From positions 17,438,739 to 17,502,738 of the forward strand of contig CM055192.1 in the NCBI GenBank assembly GCA_029224185.1: a stretch of 64,000 nt of DNA, written 5' to 3'. Each line of letters opens with the position of its first letter. The first letter of the stretch is position 1. Source of the stretch: Karalla daura. Its lineage: Eukaryota > Chordata > Actinopteri > Chaetodontiformes > Leiognathidae. Under the pieces are notes generated by a model that had not been told where the DNA came from, ran no database searches, and saw only the letters and a program-made list of their open reading frames with translations. Shown here one piece after another: positions 34,865-49,190 of this stretch. The translations under genes were made by a program, and so were the position numbers.

Positions 34865-37800
34865 CAGGTGAGTTAGACGATCAGGGAAAGAAGGGCGACC
34901 AAAACACAGTCCTGCCTGTCATCCCCCATAGCTGCTGCCTCCCAGCTCAGGCCTGTCCGCTGTCATCAACATCATTAACTGCCTGTTCTGGATCAGGACG
35001 AACTCTCAGGCTCATCACGGAGCTGTGGAGGCACGCTACCACACTCTCATTTGCATTTTGCAGCTCACATAAACAAACTCAGCTCTCGACACCCACAAGC
35101 GCTTGCCTTCCTCTCTCTCATCTCCCCTCTTTACACACTCTTTGCTAATCTTCTCTCCCTCCCTTCATTCCTCATTCTATCCCCACGACAGATCTGAGGC
35201 AGAGCAGCGCAGACACTGGAGTGATCAGTGCAAAATAAGACATTCCTCTTCTCCGCTCTAAAACCGGGCTGAAGTTAGCCTAAGGACACAAGTCTGAAAA
35301 AAAAAATGAAAGAAGCTGACTTCTGTTTTTTTTTTTTTTCTTTTCAGCAGAGCAGGGAGGGAGGGAATCACACATGGGGAAAAGGGAAGGCAGCAGAGAA
35401 AGACGGAGGGAAGGAATCTAAATTCTTTCCCCAGATGTGGTTTACGAGCTGGTCTGGAAAAACCAGCGTCTGAACTGTTTTACACACGCATGCAGTGGCA
35501 TTGATACACACATGCATGAAAAACCTTCCATGCATTTATGCACATAAATACACATACAAATGACAGTGCTGCTGTCGCAGAGTGCGCTCCTGCACCCCTC
35601 CTGCTATTTCTGCTCTCCAGAGAGACGGCCGTGGCAGCCATTTGTCAGAGGATTCAAGTTTTTCCTTTTTCGGACCATTGCACACATGCAGGCGCAAATA
35701 TATATTACATACTTCCATCAGTGCACATACACACATGTGCGCTCACACAGGCTCGCTTCCACACACACACACAGAGCGTATAAACAGAAAGCAACCAAAA
35801 CAAACACTGGACTACACTTCTCACTATAGCTCCAGGGAATCCCATCAGTCAATATGACATGAGGCATGACTGAGCTGGAAGTGGGGAATGCTGTCTCACA
35901 CTCCGAGCTTAGACTGACACAATTTACACTGATATGGACTTGGATCAGATCACTACCTGCAGACATGACTCAGGTAAAAGCTTCCTGCAGGACTGCAACG
36001 ATCCAAGAGCAAATATAAGATTTCTTGAATTACCACCGGAATTGTTGTGGGTAATAAATTATAATATTGTAGTCATGGCTGCGTGTGTGCGTGCGTGTGT
36101 GTGTACATACTGTATGTGTGTTTTCTCTCTGCGTACACTCCTGTACCAGCCCACGCTACTGTACTAACAGCTGATCCCTGTCATAATGCCTCGCAGCACA
36201 TGCTTTCAGCTATTCCCGCTAATCCTTTCAGGTGGTGGGGGTCTGGGTGCAGCCGGGACAAATTCCCAGCCAATCACAGCGCTGACACACAGGCAGTCAT
36301 TCCACAACCACACCTATGGGAAAGTCGGGAGTCGAGGCGCTCCAGAGAAACCAGGCCTGAACCTTCTCACTGCGAGGTGACAGCGCTTACCATTGCACCA
36401 CCGTGCCACCACAAGCTCACAGCGTGATTGAATAATCATAATCCGCAGCGCTGTTTCAACAAACTTCCAAGCTGAAGGTGTACGAGGATACATAAGCAGG
36501 GTCCGGCCCTGAGGTCACCGTTTGGATATTTTTTTCTCATGGATTTGCAAGATTGAACAAAAGTGAAAAAAGCCTCTCTTTAGCCAGGTTTGCCAGTCTG
36601 AAACCACAGGGCTTTCAAAGCTGACTCATAAGGGTTATTGATGTAGGTTCTGGTAGCCCCGCGGTGGTTAGGCATGAACAGAAACCCAGAGGGACAATAA
36701 CAGTGGTTTTCCATGTTTAAGCTTATGAACTCCAAATTGCCTATACACGGCCAACCAATTTCCAAAGCACACTAATGACTTTTCAGACCGATTTCCTACC
36801 TTCCTGGAAGTCATTGATTTTCATTCATTAAGTGCAGTGTGAGAAGGCACTTGAGAAGTCTGCATTTTTTATGACACGGTCACACTTCTTTTTCACATGG
36901 TAGTATATTTCTGAGACAAGGCAGCTCTGGAATCTACCGCCGCCTCCAATGGCCCAAATTCCTGTGATCCTTCGAACACTGTTATCGATTGTCTTATGAG
37001 TTCAAAACAACACAGAGTTAGAGTGCAATACCTTTTGGCGAACTAGAATCTCTAAATGTCAGAGCCTCTTTAACACTTCGCCTAAACAGAGACTTCAAAA
37101 CAGAGCCCGCTCACTGCTCAACCACATGACGACAAGGGTTTCATCAATCAGCAAAACTGACGCACAAATAAAGGAAGGCTGAATGCTCGGTTTGATAGAT
37201 CACCTATCTCAGGACAGCCTCTGCAAGATGATTTTCATACCCCATTAAAATCAATGGAAACCACTGGCTGGCTGGAAGTTGGGAAAAACGCGTGGTATGC
37301 TTTGGAAAACAGTCAGCACCGATGTACAGTATAGGCGATTTGCATTTAATGGACTAAATCATGCAAAACCACCACTGTAGGCACAACGTAACTGACAAAT
37401 ATGCAAAGTTTTCCAGGGAAAAACGAAAAGACAGAGTCCACGTTCAGTCCAAACCTGAACGTCCAGGACCCACATGACCATGTTTGGTCCTCCAGGAACC
37501 TCCCAGTCCCTAATGTCAGCTCGATGACTCGCCCTCATGGCATGTGTGAAAGCCACCCTGTCTGTCATGTGACTGAGGACAATGACAGGAAAAAGAGACA
37601 GCTGCCAACTACAACATCACACACACACACACACACACAGTCACATCAAAAAGAAACCACTCTCGGTGTGGCTCTTCAGACTCAGCGCTCACCCCTCACA
37701 ACCATAACCCAGTATGACAACAAAATGGCGTCATACATTGGTGCAATCTTCATTCTGGGCCATTACGGCGTAAAACTACTTAGCTGGGTCATGACTATTC

Positions 37801-40800
37801 CTCCTCCCTCCCTGCTTGGTGCCCTAAGCTGTGTTAGTTCTCTGTTACTGGCAGACGGGCTGAGAGTTTATGTAAGACTGACCCCTCCTCGGGCCTCCCT
37901 CGCCTAGCCTGAGCCTCACTGTCTCCTCTCTCTCACTCTCTCTCTCTTACACACACAAACACATTGACACACACACGCATGCACACCTCGACCAGCCTCA
38001 GACAGCAGGGTGATTGTGAGAGGCTAGACTCACTGCATAAATAGCTTTATTATGTTCTCAAAACTACCAGCGCTAACCAGCTTCGCTCTCAAACAGCATA
38101 AGGTCATTCCCTGCGCTGGATGTGAGAGGCTGTGAATGAGACGCTCCTCGGACGTTTATTTTGGCCTCGTCCTCTGAAAACAATCGTGATAAAGCATCGA
38201 TAATGGCAGACAGATGTACAGAACAGAGATGGTGCATGATACAGACACAGACAAAAAAAAGTGAGGTAGACAAGAGTCTGAATGTGAGGGAGAAACAGAG
38301 GCACAGGGAGAGAGAGATGGCAGCCGAAACACAACCTTTTAAGGCTGCATACCCAGCAGCCTAGTGCCTGAGGTGGACTCACAAATAGCTCATACACACA
38401 TGCAGACAGATGCGTGCACATACACACACACATACCAAAAACACACACACTTTCACACATCCAAAAGCCTGTGTGATTGCACAAGGTGAAGAGTCTTTTT
38501 TTCTCCCTTCTCTTTGATGTGAGAGTGTAGTAGAGGCTCGGCCATCCCTGGCTGTAGATGAGTATCTCACAGGGATGATGAACATTGTCTGTCTGCCATT
38601 TTCCATTTTTCATTTATCTCTTTTTCTCCTTTTATTCCAGCCCTCTGGTGAAGGGGCAATCACGTAAACCAATGTTTCTACAATGATCCAATCTTCAGCT
38701 GGAGACAAATCAAAAGGCACGGCCCCAGCCTTCTAGTACTTCCAAATCCAGTGGGCACGAGCATGAGTTTTCAAACTGGAAGTCTATTAGCCCTCGGCCT
38801 CGGAGCGCTGCAAGGTGGAGGAAGTCGTCATTCTCTACCCTGAACCCTGTCCGCATCAAAGGGCTTGTTATGTTTCTAAGTGAACATTATGAACTTGTAG
38901 TTGGATATGAAATGCAGGACGCAACCCCTTCACTCCCGAGTTGGCACAACGGTGCGCTCAGCTCCAGAGCGGCTAGAAGGACAGTCGTAAAGTACCATGT
39001 GTGGGACAGCTATAATAGAAAATGATGGCCTTGCAGCCGTTCTGTGCAGTCCTAACACACACACGCACACACACAATCACACACATACACACACTCCTCT
39101 GGATGTGCCATATGCCAGGTAGCACTAAAGCCATCCTCACCTAACTACCCCGCAGAAGCAGATGAATGTTAAACCATTTTAACTGCTGCAGAAGCCACAA
39201 AATGGCTGTCAGCAAAAACACCTCCCCTTCTCCCCAACTGTCTTCTTCCTTCCCCTCACCTCACTCCCCCCCTCCCCTCCAACCTCTGTTCTCTCCCCTC
39301 TTCTCTGTGCTACCTCTTTCCTTTACCCTCCACCTCCTACCTCTCTCTCTCTCCCTCCCTCCCTCCCTCCCTCTCTCTCTCTCTCTCTCTGTGTGCTCTG
39401 CCAAAAGGTGGTCCAGTGCTGATATTCTGTTAAGAGAGCCTGCCAACAGTTAGATTTGTCCTTGGATCCCGTTCACATTCCCTCCTCCCCTTCCCTGTGA
39501 TCCTATTTCGACCCGAGGTATCCAGCTCAGAAGGGGATACACCTAATCGATTTCTCATGCTTTAATTTAAAGGTGGCACGGGCATCTCATTACCTAATAG
39601 AGGTTTTAATAGCCTGTTTCATACTTTTACGCCACAAAACGCTGCCAGTCTCAAGTCCCCCCAAACCTGTTAACAAGACAAGATCGATGGTTCCATCCGA
39701 GTCTGAATCACCTCTATTATCCATCCTTCAACCCCATCTCTTTCCACCCAGTCACGCGCCCCTCTTCTCATGCCCATGTTCTCTTCTTTTTCAATCCAGC
39801 ACCCATTTCCACACCTTTCCTTCCCATTTATATTACAGACCTTAACATTTTTTTCCACACCTTCCCTGACTCATCCAGGCTTGTCTATTTATCATCTGGT
39901 GCTGTGCTTGCAGCTGAGGTTTCTGGGGGCTGCTGATAACAGTGGCACGCTGCCATTCAGCTCTCACCTTCCTCCACGCCGCCAGAGCTCGGCCATCACT
40001 TTTTAGCCACGCTGCTCTCCTGACACCCACGTGAAACCGATCAGCTATTGATAAATGGAACCATGAGCGTCGGCGGCGTTGGCGCTGGCGTCCACCCAGC
40101 CCACCACATGCAAAGTGTAACCCTTATTTGTATGTGAGCTCTACGCAGGTGACACGTCTGCCCTGAATGGAAGACAAACCAGACCGAAAGGCAAAGTGAG
40201 AACCGAAACACACTCCTTGCATGCTGCGTGTGCTTCAGCATGCAACTTCCACCGCACTTGGCATCATTTCCTGTGACATCTGTCCCCCTGCAGCCTCTGC
40301 ACCTGGACCAGGACAAGCATTTTTAAAAAAAAATCCCCACATCCAGCCAATCAAAAACCACACATCTCCAGCGTGACATAACTGGAGACAGCCACCAGAT
40401 CTGCTGCACGTCTCTGTGACTGTGATGCTATGTGATGATGGCCCATCACTGTCAGAGGAGGTGCAGGAGGGTCTACTCCAGCACATCTGAGCTGAGGGAG
40501 AGTCTGGATCAACGTGTAGTCCCCACTTCATCCCGGTGACCTAATTAGCCGTTTCACCCAATTACTAAGGTATTACACAGACATGGTGCATGGGGACCAA
40601 GGTGTGCAGCATTGTTTGGGGTGGTCTTGCGTGTACGTGCAAGCCTGTGCGCGTAGAGGTGTGTGGAGTGCGTGTACGTGTGGTTAGTAGATTTTGTTGG
40701 CATGTAACTACAAGCAGTTCGTGTCAATTAGAGACTAGAAGACGAGTGCAGACGTAGTAACACGCAGTATGTCCATTAAAGCGGCAGGCAGACATGCATA

Positions 40801-40878
40801 GCAGATAATCACAGTGATGCAAACATGCACACATTTACAGGAGAGGTGTATTCAGGTGTGGGATGTGGAGCTACTTAC
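34865..40878 (-). other. setbp1: probable setbp1 first intron
   Basis: Sequence between the candidate noncoding exon donor (40878) and the acceptor at 34853. It holds (AC)n tracts, a reverse-oriented fish dispersed repeat near 36,255-36,415 and a (CTCC)n run at about 39,350-39,380. No coding sequence recognised. Confidence 0.4.
36255..36415 (-). repeat. fish dispersed repeat, reverse copy (5' end)
   Basis: Contains CACTGCGAGGTGACAGCGCT and TTGCACCACCGTGCCACC, the reverse complement of the head of the same family as at 5,140. Truncated. Confidence 0.7.
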
Positions 40879-41800
40879 CCATGTCTAATGTTGTCACACA
40901 CACTCGGCTGTAACGTGTAAATATTTTATCAAGATCATTTACAATCCATTTAGACACATTTTACACAGGCCGCGGATGGGATGACAGCCTCCTGGGGAGC
41001 TGTCAAACGGTGCCACAATATATGTGTGTATGTTGGTTTGTTGTCTTTTTTTTGGGACAGAAAACCCCGAGGAAAATGGCGTCAAGAAAAAAAAAGAGCA
41101 GGATTTGCTCAGACAGAAATAAGGTAGCCGCACAGGGAGGGAGAGAGAGGGGAGGGAAAAAAATCCAACTTGTGTCCAAAATTCGTCGCAGGAGCGAGGT
41201 GCGCAGAGGTCCCTTCTCAGATCCGCCGCTCGGTCGCTCTGGGTGAAGGTGGAGGTGGAGGTGGAGGTGCAGGGAGGTGAACAGGACTAGTACCGCAGTC
41301 AAAACAAGCCTGCATCCGACTCCGAGCCCAGGTCCAACGAGGAGGAGGAGGAGGGGGGGGTGTCAGCAAAAAAAGATCGAGCTTCTTCCAGCCGTCTGCA
41401 GCGGAGACTGTGGAGCCGAGCAGGAGCACTGGTTTAGGTCGCTTTCTCTCTCTCTCCCCCTCTCTCTCTCTCTTTCTCTCTCTCTCTCTTTCTCCCGTCC
41501 TCTACCTATCTCTTTCTCTCTCTCTCTCTCTCTTTCTGTGTCTCTCTTCTCTTTTCCGATCGGTGAATGTCAGGTCCCGGAGCCTGGTGTCTGGTAATGA
41601 TCTCACACCCAGCAGACTGAGAGCAAGAGAGGAGCGAGGGGAGCTCAGAGGAGAGAGGAGAGGAGGAGCGACATCGCCTCCACCTGGCAGCTCGCGCGCC
41701 CTGCGCGTCTCCTTCTGCAACCTTCCCCTAATTCCCATGGCCTTCCCCCTGTGGGACTGCAATGCAAAGAGGTGTGGGTGGGGAGGGGAGGGGAGGGGAA
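40879..41800 (-). promoter_or_regulatory. setbp1: candidate setbp1 promoter and noncoding first exon
   Basis: On the minus strand the sequence CATTAGACATGG is followed at 40878 by GTAAGTAG, a near-perfect 5' splice site. It is preceded by a GC-richer region (about 41,170-41,800) with CG-containing patches, Gly/purine blocks and a 110-nt (CT)n tract. That composition differs from the AT-rich flanks and is typical of a vertebrate TATA-less promoter. It lies about 6 kb upstream of the acceptor at 34852, which requires an upstream exon. The transcription start and exon limits are inferred. Confidence 0.4.
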
Positions 41801-43149
41801 CATCTGGCAAAGAAAAGGGGGTTTGATGTTTTGACTGAGTCACTGCTTTTACACGTTTAAATAGGTAAGATAAAATATTGCTTTATCAGTGCCACTAGGG
41901 GGGAATTCACTGTATTGCAGCAGCAAAGGGTAAAAACATAAAGCTATAGTGGTAGGGAATAAAAGTTAGGAATATAGATAGACGATAAAAAGTGTTATCA
42001 CTGTAAACAGTATGTAAACAAGACACAGAGCAGATGACAACTATAGCAGTTGCACTCTAGTAATCTGTTTTAACATGAGCATTCCTGTGTTAAAGTGTAT
42101 TTTTATAATTTGACATCATTTGAGATTATTGTATAATGTTAGATGTGACTGTGAGTGTCATTATAACATCAACCTGCATATCAGCACCTTACATCGGTCC
42201 ATCTTACTGCAGTAATTATACAGAACTATGACTTTCTGCACATCCCACTGTGTTCTTGGCCATCAACTGATCTCTTGTAAAGCAGCATATTCTAGTCCCC
42301 TCATCCATTATTGTATCCACTTTTACCTTGTACCACTTGTACCTTGTACCCCAAAGGACAACGGAGATAAAGACTGTTGTATTATACTAAGAACAATCAT
42401 GATGATACTGATTAGATCAGTGATCCAGATCAGCCACTTCCAGTTAAAACAGAATTAATTTACAATAGGAGAATATGACGAGATGTTCTTACATTGCATA
42501 GCATTACACAGTTGGACAGTGGAGCAGCAACTACATGTAAAATCTCTGCTGAGTTGTACCTCAACAAATCTTGTCAGATGTTCTGTCGCACATCCTCAGG
42601 GGAGTTTTGACATGAAACATTTTACAAACCAGTGAGGTGACCTATAAATAGTTTATCACCTTTGTCCTAATAGGAAACGCTTTGCCCGTAAACCACAACT
42701 GCCGGGACGACTTGAGCTGATGTTATTTGACAGGCGCGGAGTAATTAAATCCAATTTGAAAGTGTGCGCAGCGAGACAAAAGTTGCCAAAACACACTCTG
42801 CCGGAAACAGGAGATGACAAGACAAGGTGGGTGTGTGAGTGGGGCTGAGTGGATGAATATGGGTACGCTCTACTATGGATATAAGCTGGTGCTTTCCCCT
42901 TAATATGTCAAAACGTAGCACGGTGGAAAACCCACATCAGCCAACCTTGAACAAGCCGCTGTTGTTCCATTCATTCATCATTGTCAGGGGTTGTGTTTGT
43001 AGCGTGTCACCATGCAAACCTCGACCTTCCTTGTATGGAAAACATCCTTTAACATTAACAAGCAATGCAAATGATCTCAGATGACCTTTTTCTTTCGGTG
43101 CCCCACAGTTACTCGCCCTTACTCATCTCTGGATTGTGTGTACGTGTGT

Positions 43150-43151
<2 letters not shown>

Positions 43152-43188
<37 letters not shown>
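43152..43188. repeat. (GT)n microsatellite
   Basis: Perfect run in intergenic DNA. Confidence 0.9.
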
Positions 43189-43190
<2 letters not shown>

Positions 43191-43384
43191 TGCTCATGTG
43201 CTGAGCGCCCACTGGGAGGTATTTCATTAGCTGGGGCGGTATTTGTGATTATGTACTCAGTAACATGTAAACACAGCTTCAAACTTGCAGTTAAAAATCT
43301 GCACAGCCATCAGCAGTTTGGGTGTTGTTGCTTCTCACTTCCCCTGCACTGGCTAGATTCACAAACGCGCATATGTGTGAGTGT

Positions 43385-43416
<32 letters not shown>

Positions 43417-43917
43417 TTGTGTGTGTGTGGTATTTGGAGTATATTTTATTGGTAGTGTTTTCACAACAATGTCGCAGCAACCTTTTATTGCCTGTTTGCT
43501 GATTCTTCCACTTGCTGGCAAGATGGGGGCTTTATAGGGACTAAATGTCTCCACAGTGATAATAACCTGAGAGAAGACTTTAAAAATGATGACTTTATCT
43601 CGGCTTTTAAATTAATTCTGTCACAGTTCACTGCGGCTTAGTAAAGAAGTACGATATTACAGCCGGGTTTAATTTGGGGCTCGGCATTAAAGGTTATGGA
43701 GGAGAGAAATAACATTTGACTTGGAAATAAATTTGAAGACATCAAAAATAGAGGATAACAAATTAGTCTTGTGTGTGAGTGTGTGCATTCGTATCCATGT
43801 GTGTTTATTGATTTGGGATGTGTGCAAGAACACAAAGAGACCCCTGAGAGTGAGGGGTCAACAGCTGCTCCCCAACAGCCAATCAATTGCAGTGTATCAG
43901 TAGACATTGCACACAGA

Positions 43918-43918
<1 letters not shown>

Positions 43919-43968
<50 letters not shown>
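43919..43968. repeat. compound (CT)n(AC)n microsatellite
   Basis: CT run of about 30 nt directly joined to an AC run. Confidence 0.95.
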
Positions 43969-45289
43969 GGACACATACAGACGGCACTCTGTTCTCGAAT
44001 CTGTTGCCATGGATACCAGATACAGGCAGCCAAGAGGGAGCAGTTTTCCAGCTTAAACTGTAAATATTGAATTATGATGGGGAGGAAAGAGACAGCAGTG
44101 CAGGGCAATGCTCCTGCCTGAATGATCTAAATATCTATATAATCCTCTCATCTCCAGTCACTGCTACGGGAAATCTGGTGCATCATTCATGTTCATCAGG
44201 TTCAACATAAAAAAAGATCAATGTGTCGTCCCCGCGCAGCCGTTTATCTAACTCTCTATTAGACTGAGAGCTGCCCCCATTCCTTCATCCCTCCCTGCCT
44301 TTCTGTCTGGAAGATTCCCTCAAGTGGGACGCAAAGTAAATGCTTCCCCGCGTCTGATTTGCGGTACATAAAAGTGAATCTAAAACCACTTTACCAGATC
44401 TTGCAGCTTTAATGTGGCAGCAGCTCCTTTGTGGTCTGATCGACGGGGAGAGAGGAGATTGAGATGAAGAGGTGAAGAGAGAGGAGAAAATGTTTTAACA
44501 ATTAAAAGAAGTTTTGGTGAATGTTTTGCACACTCAGAGAAGATAAAGAGATGAAGAGAGGGTGGCTGCCAGAGATCGGTCTGATGTCTTTGTGAATGAT
44601 ACCCCGGCGTCAGAGTAACAACAACACAGTGATATTGATAACAAAGCGACGGCACTCGACCGCGCTGAGGAGGAGAGCGGAGGGAGTCAGAGTGCTAACC
44701 TTGAGCTGACATTGCGAGCTGGGGAGACTCGCGTTCAATCAATGAAGGGGCTTTTCTCAGGGAGTCCACTAATCTCACAGGGCAGCTGAGGGTTCATCAG
44801 AGCTGAGGGACCCCTGGGAACGACAGAGGTAATGGGGTTAGCTGAGAGTGGTGGTGGGGGGAGAGTGGCGGTGTGAGGGTGTGTGTATGTGTGTGCAAGT
44901 GTGTGCAGGTTGAAGAAGACGGAGAAAGCATTGAAAAAACGCACAGCTGTGTGTGTGATAATGCGCACCTGTGCCTGTGAGGTGTGTCGGTGCGTGCGTG
45001 TCGAAAGGAGTGAGGCTACACTGATGGAGTGAGAAGTTAATGGGACGTGTGACAAGGTTGATTACCGAGGGCTCACCGATCTGCCCGGGTTAATGAAGTA
45101 AATGACTTCTTGGATAACACACCACCTTCAGCTCCTGATACACTCCGATAGAGCAGAGTGGCCTTCTCTTCTCCCTCATTTCCCTTCCAAAGACGATGGG
45201 TTCGGAGCGTCCCGCTGCTTTCAGTTGCATAAGACACAGTCAGCGAACCCCTGGTGTTGTGTTGTTTGAGGCCATCCACAGACACAGCG

Positions 45290-45328
<39 letters not shown>

Positions 45329-45431
45329 CTGGACTGATACATCTGTCATGATGGAAAAATTTCCCAATGCAATCCATGTCTCTTCATTTCTTCATGTCTC
45401 TGCAATATGTTGCAACATAAATCCAGTTTTA

Positions 45432-45670
45432 AGGGCGACATGGTGGTCGAGTGGTTAACCTTAGTCCAAAAACATGCATGACTGAGGCGGAGGTGTGAGA
45501 GTGAATGATGTATGTGTGTCTGTGTGTGTATGTTCCCTACAAAGTACAGGGGGACTGTCCAGGGTATATTGCCTGCCTTCACCTTATGTGTGCTGGGACA
45601 GGCGGTCTAGCAGACCATTGCAACACTGTTAAGGTACAAAGTGGGTAGGATGGATGGACAGATGGATGGA
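45432..45670 (+). repeat. fish dispersed repeat, internally deleted copy
   Basis: Begins GGCGACATGGTGGTCGAGTG and continues at AGTCCAAAAACATGCATG, skipping the usual middle. It then runs to GACTGTCCAGGGTATATTGC and ends in a (GGAT)n tail at about 45,650-45,690. Same family as the 5,140 copy. Confidence 0.65.
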
Positions 45671-47648
45671 TAGATAGATGCATGGATGGATCCCTAGCCT
45701 ATATTTTTCATAGTTTTAAAACCTGTCTCCCTATCATTTTCTTCTACTATTTTTAAGGGCATGTACATTCTATTTGTTGCTTATTCATTGATACTTCTCT
45801 GCTGCTGTTTTGCAAACAAAATCAAATCTCATCACTGTGGAACAAATACAAGGTTTATCTTTATCTTGTCTGACATCTCCCTGCAGCAGATTATGAAAAA
45901 AAATGGACATGCAGTCTCGGTACAGTACAATTTATTAAAACAGAGCTCCTCAGTGCACAGTGTGCAGCCTTGTCTGACCACCTGCACATGTTGCCATGCT
46001 TACCTATGCAATGCTAGACCCAGACAGGCAAACAAATGGAGGGAAAGTTGTTGCAAGACTTTGCTCCCCATTTTCAGGCTCGGATAGAGACTCTTCTAAT
46101 GAGAGCGATAACGACGTCTGAGAGGAGATGCGGACCAGAACAAAACAACAACCCAGACGGGAGCTGAGACAACAACAAAGGCAGCCGTAAATGCAGTTGA
46201 CTGTGTACTCCCTGCTGGCTCTGTCTATGTGAGGAGATGACACTGCGCCCATCCCCCTGCTACTTATAGGGACATTATCATAATGTTGTCTCTGTATGAG
46301 CCCGGCTATCAAGTGGGCTCATCTTGAAGTCCTCCACAAGCCCCGGTGTACGCTGATGCCTTAGATGCTGGAGGAAGACAGTGGTGAACAAAACAAATTC
46401 TGCCCTAATATTTATTCAAACTGACAGGTCTGGCATCTAACAATGCAGCCCAGCACTGACGGCACCAATTTGATGAATCTCTGCGTTGGTTGTAAACAAA
46501 CGGCAGCAAGGAAGATAATGACTGTCCTTCTGTTTGTCCTTCTGCCTTTTCATTGTCCTGTCGCTACAGGCATCTGCAAGGAAACGAATGTGGAGAGAAA
46601 ATGCGATGTGTTGCGGCTACTGTCACACGTTGCAACTCTTTGCGTTATAACACCGGTTTACATGCAGATAAATATACGACCCGCAACAGATTAACAGTGA
46701 CAGACATGGGCAACAAATAATTAGTTCTCAGAAACATATTGTTTGTCACATCTGTGAACCTTCACACCTCAAACATCCACCCTACAACATCCTGTTGTGT
46801 TTTAACTGTGCATGTGGTCAGATACAGCTGCATATGCCTGTGTGTGCATATGTGTGGGGTGTGTGTGTGTGTGTGTGTGTGTGTCTGTGACCGAGTCAGA
46901 AACAGAAGAGAAGAAGAAGAGGAAAACTACCTAGATGACAGAATGTTGCCACTTCCCCTGAGACGTTATGAGTTTAACAAAGAGAAATGTACAGGTGTGA
47001 AGGCGCAGCCCTGGCCTCAATAACGCTGAATCACTCCTCTCCATATAGTCGAGCCAGGGTGTCAAAGTTCCCTTTTAGATCATCTTTTTCTTCGTAATTA
47101 AGCTGATTCATCTGCCATATCAAAAGTCAAATGGAACAATAGATGAAAGAGATTTCTCTCTCACTCACACATTGTTTTCAGCTATTTGTGGTGGGGTCTG
47201 TGGGTGGGTTTTGGTTACAAAAGCAATTCTGAGCTGCCTATTGTCAGCGTATGTATTAACAAAGAGTGGCGTTGAGGACAGAGGAAATTAACTGCACAAC
47301 AAAAAAAAAGAGAAAGAAAAAAAGGACCACCAAATGGCCACGTCTCTGTTCTCTTTTTTTACGGGGTCACATTATCACATCATCAAAGCTTTACAGTGAG
47401 TGTGCAGTGTCTCTGAGGAAGAGCGAAGCAGCCACGTGGTCCACACACAAACAGGTGCACACACTAACAGGCACCTGACCTGCACTTTTGTTGTTTACTG
47501 TACATTGTGCGAACACTGCCCCATCTGAAGCAACTCCCCAGCAGCAGGATGTGGTGGTGCGACACGTCCTCGCTCAACAACACCCACTTCCTATGAGTTT
47601 GATAAACAGCACTGCGGTTTCACTCTCCTCCTGCCCGTCAAACAGAGT

Positions 47649-47684
<36 letters not shown>
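47649..47684. repeat. (AC)n microsatellite
   Basis: Perfect run. Confidence 0.9.
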
Positions 47685-47686
<2 letters not shown>

Positions 47687-48312
47687 AAGGAGTCACGCCA
47701 GCTCAACAGCATCCCCATCGGTTAATGTGACATAACCAGAGTGAGTTCCTGGCATAATGTTACCCGTGCTTCCATGAGATTTACTGTGATAAACTGTGTA
47801 CACACACCACTGAAATCATTTATGTATCCATAACTCAGCTGCCACTCTCCTCGTCCGCAGCCCCAGAGAGAGACTGAAGGGGCATGAGCACAAGAGTGCC
47901 CTCAAATCATATCAGAATTAGAGGAGGACATCAATATGTCACATTTGTTTTAGCGCGAGTGATGTAAGTGGACCTGAGTTATGTCCGCCACTGGACAGTT
48001 ATGTTCCACATTAGACCCGGATGCATGCTCTTAAAGGCTGCTGATACAAAGTCTGTAAAGACCTGCTCTGCTGTGTTGAGTCGTCGTCTCCTCTCTTCTC
48101 CTTTCCACTCTCCTCTACTTTACTGTTCCCCTCCCTGCATGGTTGCATGGGCACATACAGTTCTGTCAGTCACATCTGAGAGCTGTCAGGATGTGAATGT
48201 GCCTGCATTTGGGGGGGGTTGGGGTGTGAGGGAAATGAGGGGTGTATTAGGCCTGCTGATCCTTCACACCCCTCTTGTCAAACCTAACATGAAAATGAAA
48301 GTCAGTGGAGAG

Positions 48313-48314
<2 letters not shown>

Positions 48315-48390
<76 letters not shown>
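48315..48390. repeat. (GT)38 microsatellite
   Basis: Perfect run in intergenic DNA about 1.1 kb before cdk7. Confidence 0.95.
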
Positions 48391-48392
<2 letters not shown>

Positions 48393-48871
48393 TGAGATAG
48401 GGAGGGTCAAAGGAGAGGAGCCATGCCTAATCCTGTGGGATGTGAGAGTATCTGCTGTGTATGGAGATGGGATGTAGAGATGTGTTCAACGGTGCATGGA
48501 TCACAAAACCTTCCTAACTGACAGAGGAGACTCCCAAGAGGCCGATGTCAAACTGTTAACTGCGAGGAAGAAAAGCAAAGGAAAAAAAAGCAAAAAGAAA
48601 AAAGGGAAGAAAAAAACAGCCTCAAACATAATTGTTTTGCATATTGCATCATACAGTAACTGTGAAATGTTACTAGAATTTGAGCAGAGATTAAATCTTG
48701 GTGACATGCGGCTTTTGACAAAATGGATACAATGTCTAGTAACCGATCTTGTTATTCTACATCCATAATTAGTCTGTATTCCTACTTTGCGTCTTGTTTA
48801 TCTAGCAGTTTATCGAGTATCCAGTTGCCACAACTCCCGTACTCATAGGAAAAGAATGACAATAAACAAAC

Positions 48872-48982
48872 ATGATTATGATGATGATGATGATGATAAT
48901 AATAACAATAACAATAACAATAACAATAACAATAACAATAACAATAACAATAACAATAACAATAACAATAACAATAACAATA
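48872..48982. repeat. (ATG)n then (AATAAC)n repeat
   Basis: A short GATGAT run passes into about thirteen AACAAT hexamers with hardly any interruption. Confidence 0.95.
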
Positions 48983-49019
48983 AGTGTGTACAAGGCTCTC
49001 CATTAACCAATTACCATTG

Positions 49020-49190
49020 TAGTAGTAGCAGAGGTGGTAGTTCTACAAGCAGTAGTAGTAATAATAGTAGTAGTAGTAGTTGTTGTAGCAGCAGTAGTAT
49101 ATAATAGCAATAGTAGCAGTTCTAGCAGTGTTAGCAGCAGTATCAGTGATAGTAGTAGTAGAAGTAGTAGCAGTGCTGGAGGAAGTAATA
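49020..49190. repeat. degenerate (AGT)n/(AGC)n tract
   Basis: Long imperfect trinucleotide array 285 nt upstream of the cdk7 ATG; produces spurious Ser-rich frames. Confidence 0.9.

Noticed and set aside
48899..48982. Regular short repeats that could suggest a CRISPR-like array
   Set aside because: It is a perfect hexanucleotide microsatellite without spacers, in a vertebrate genome.
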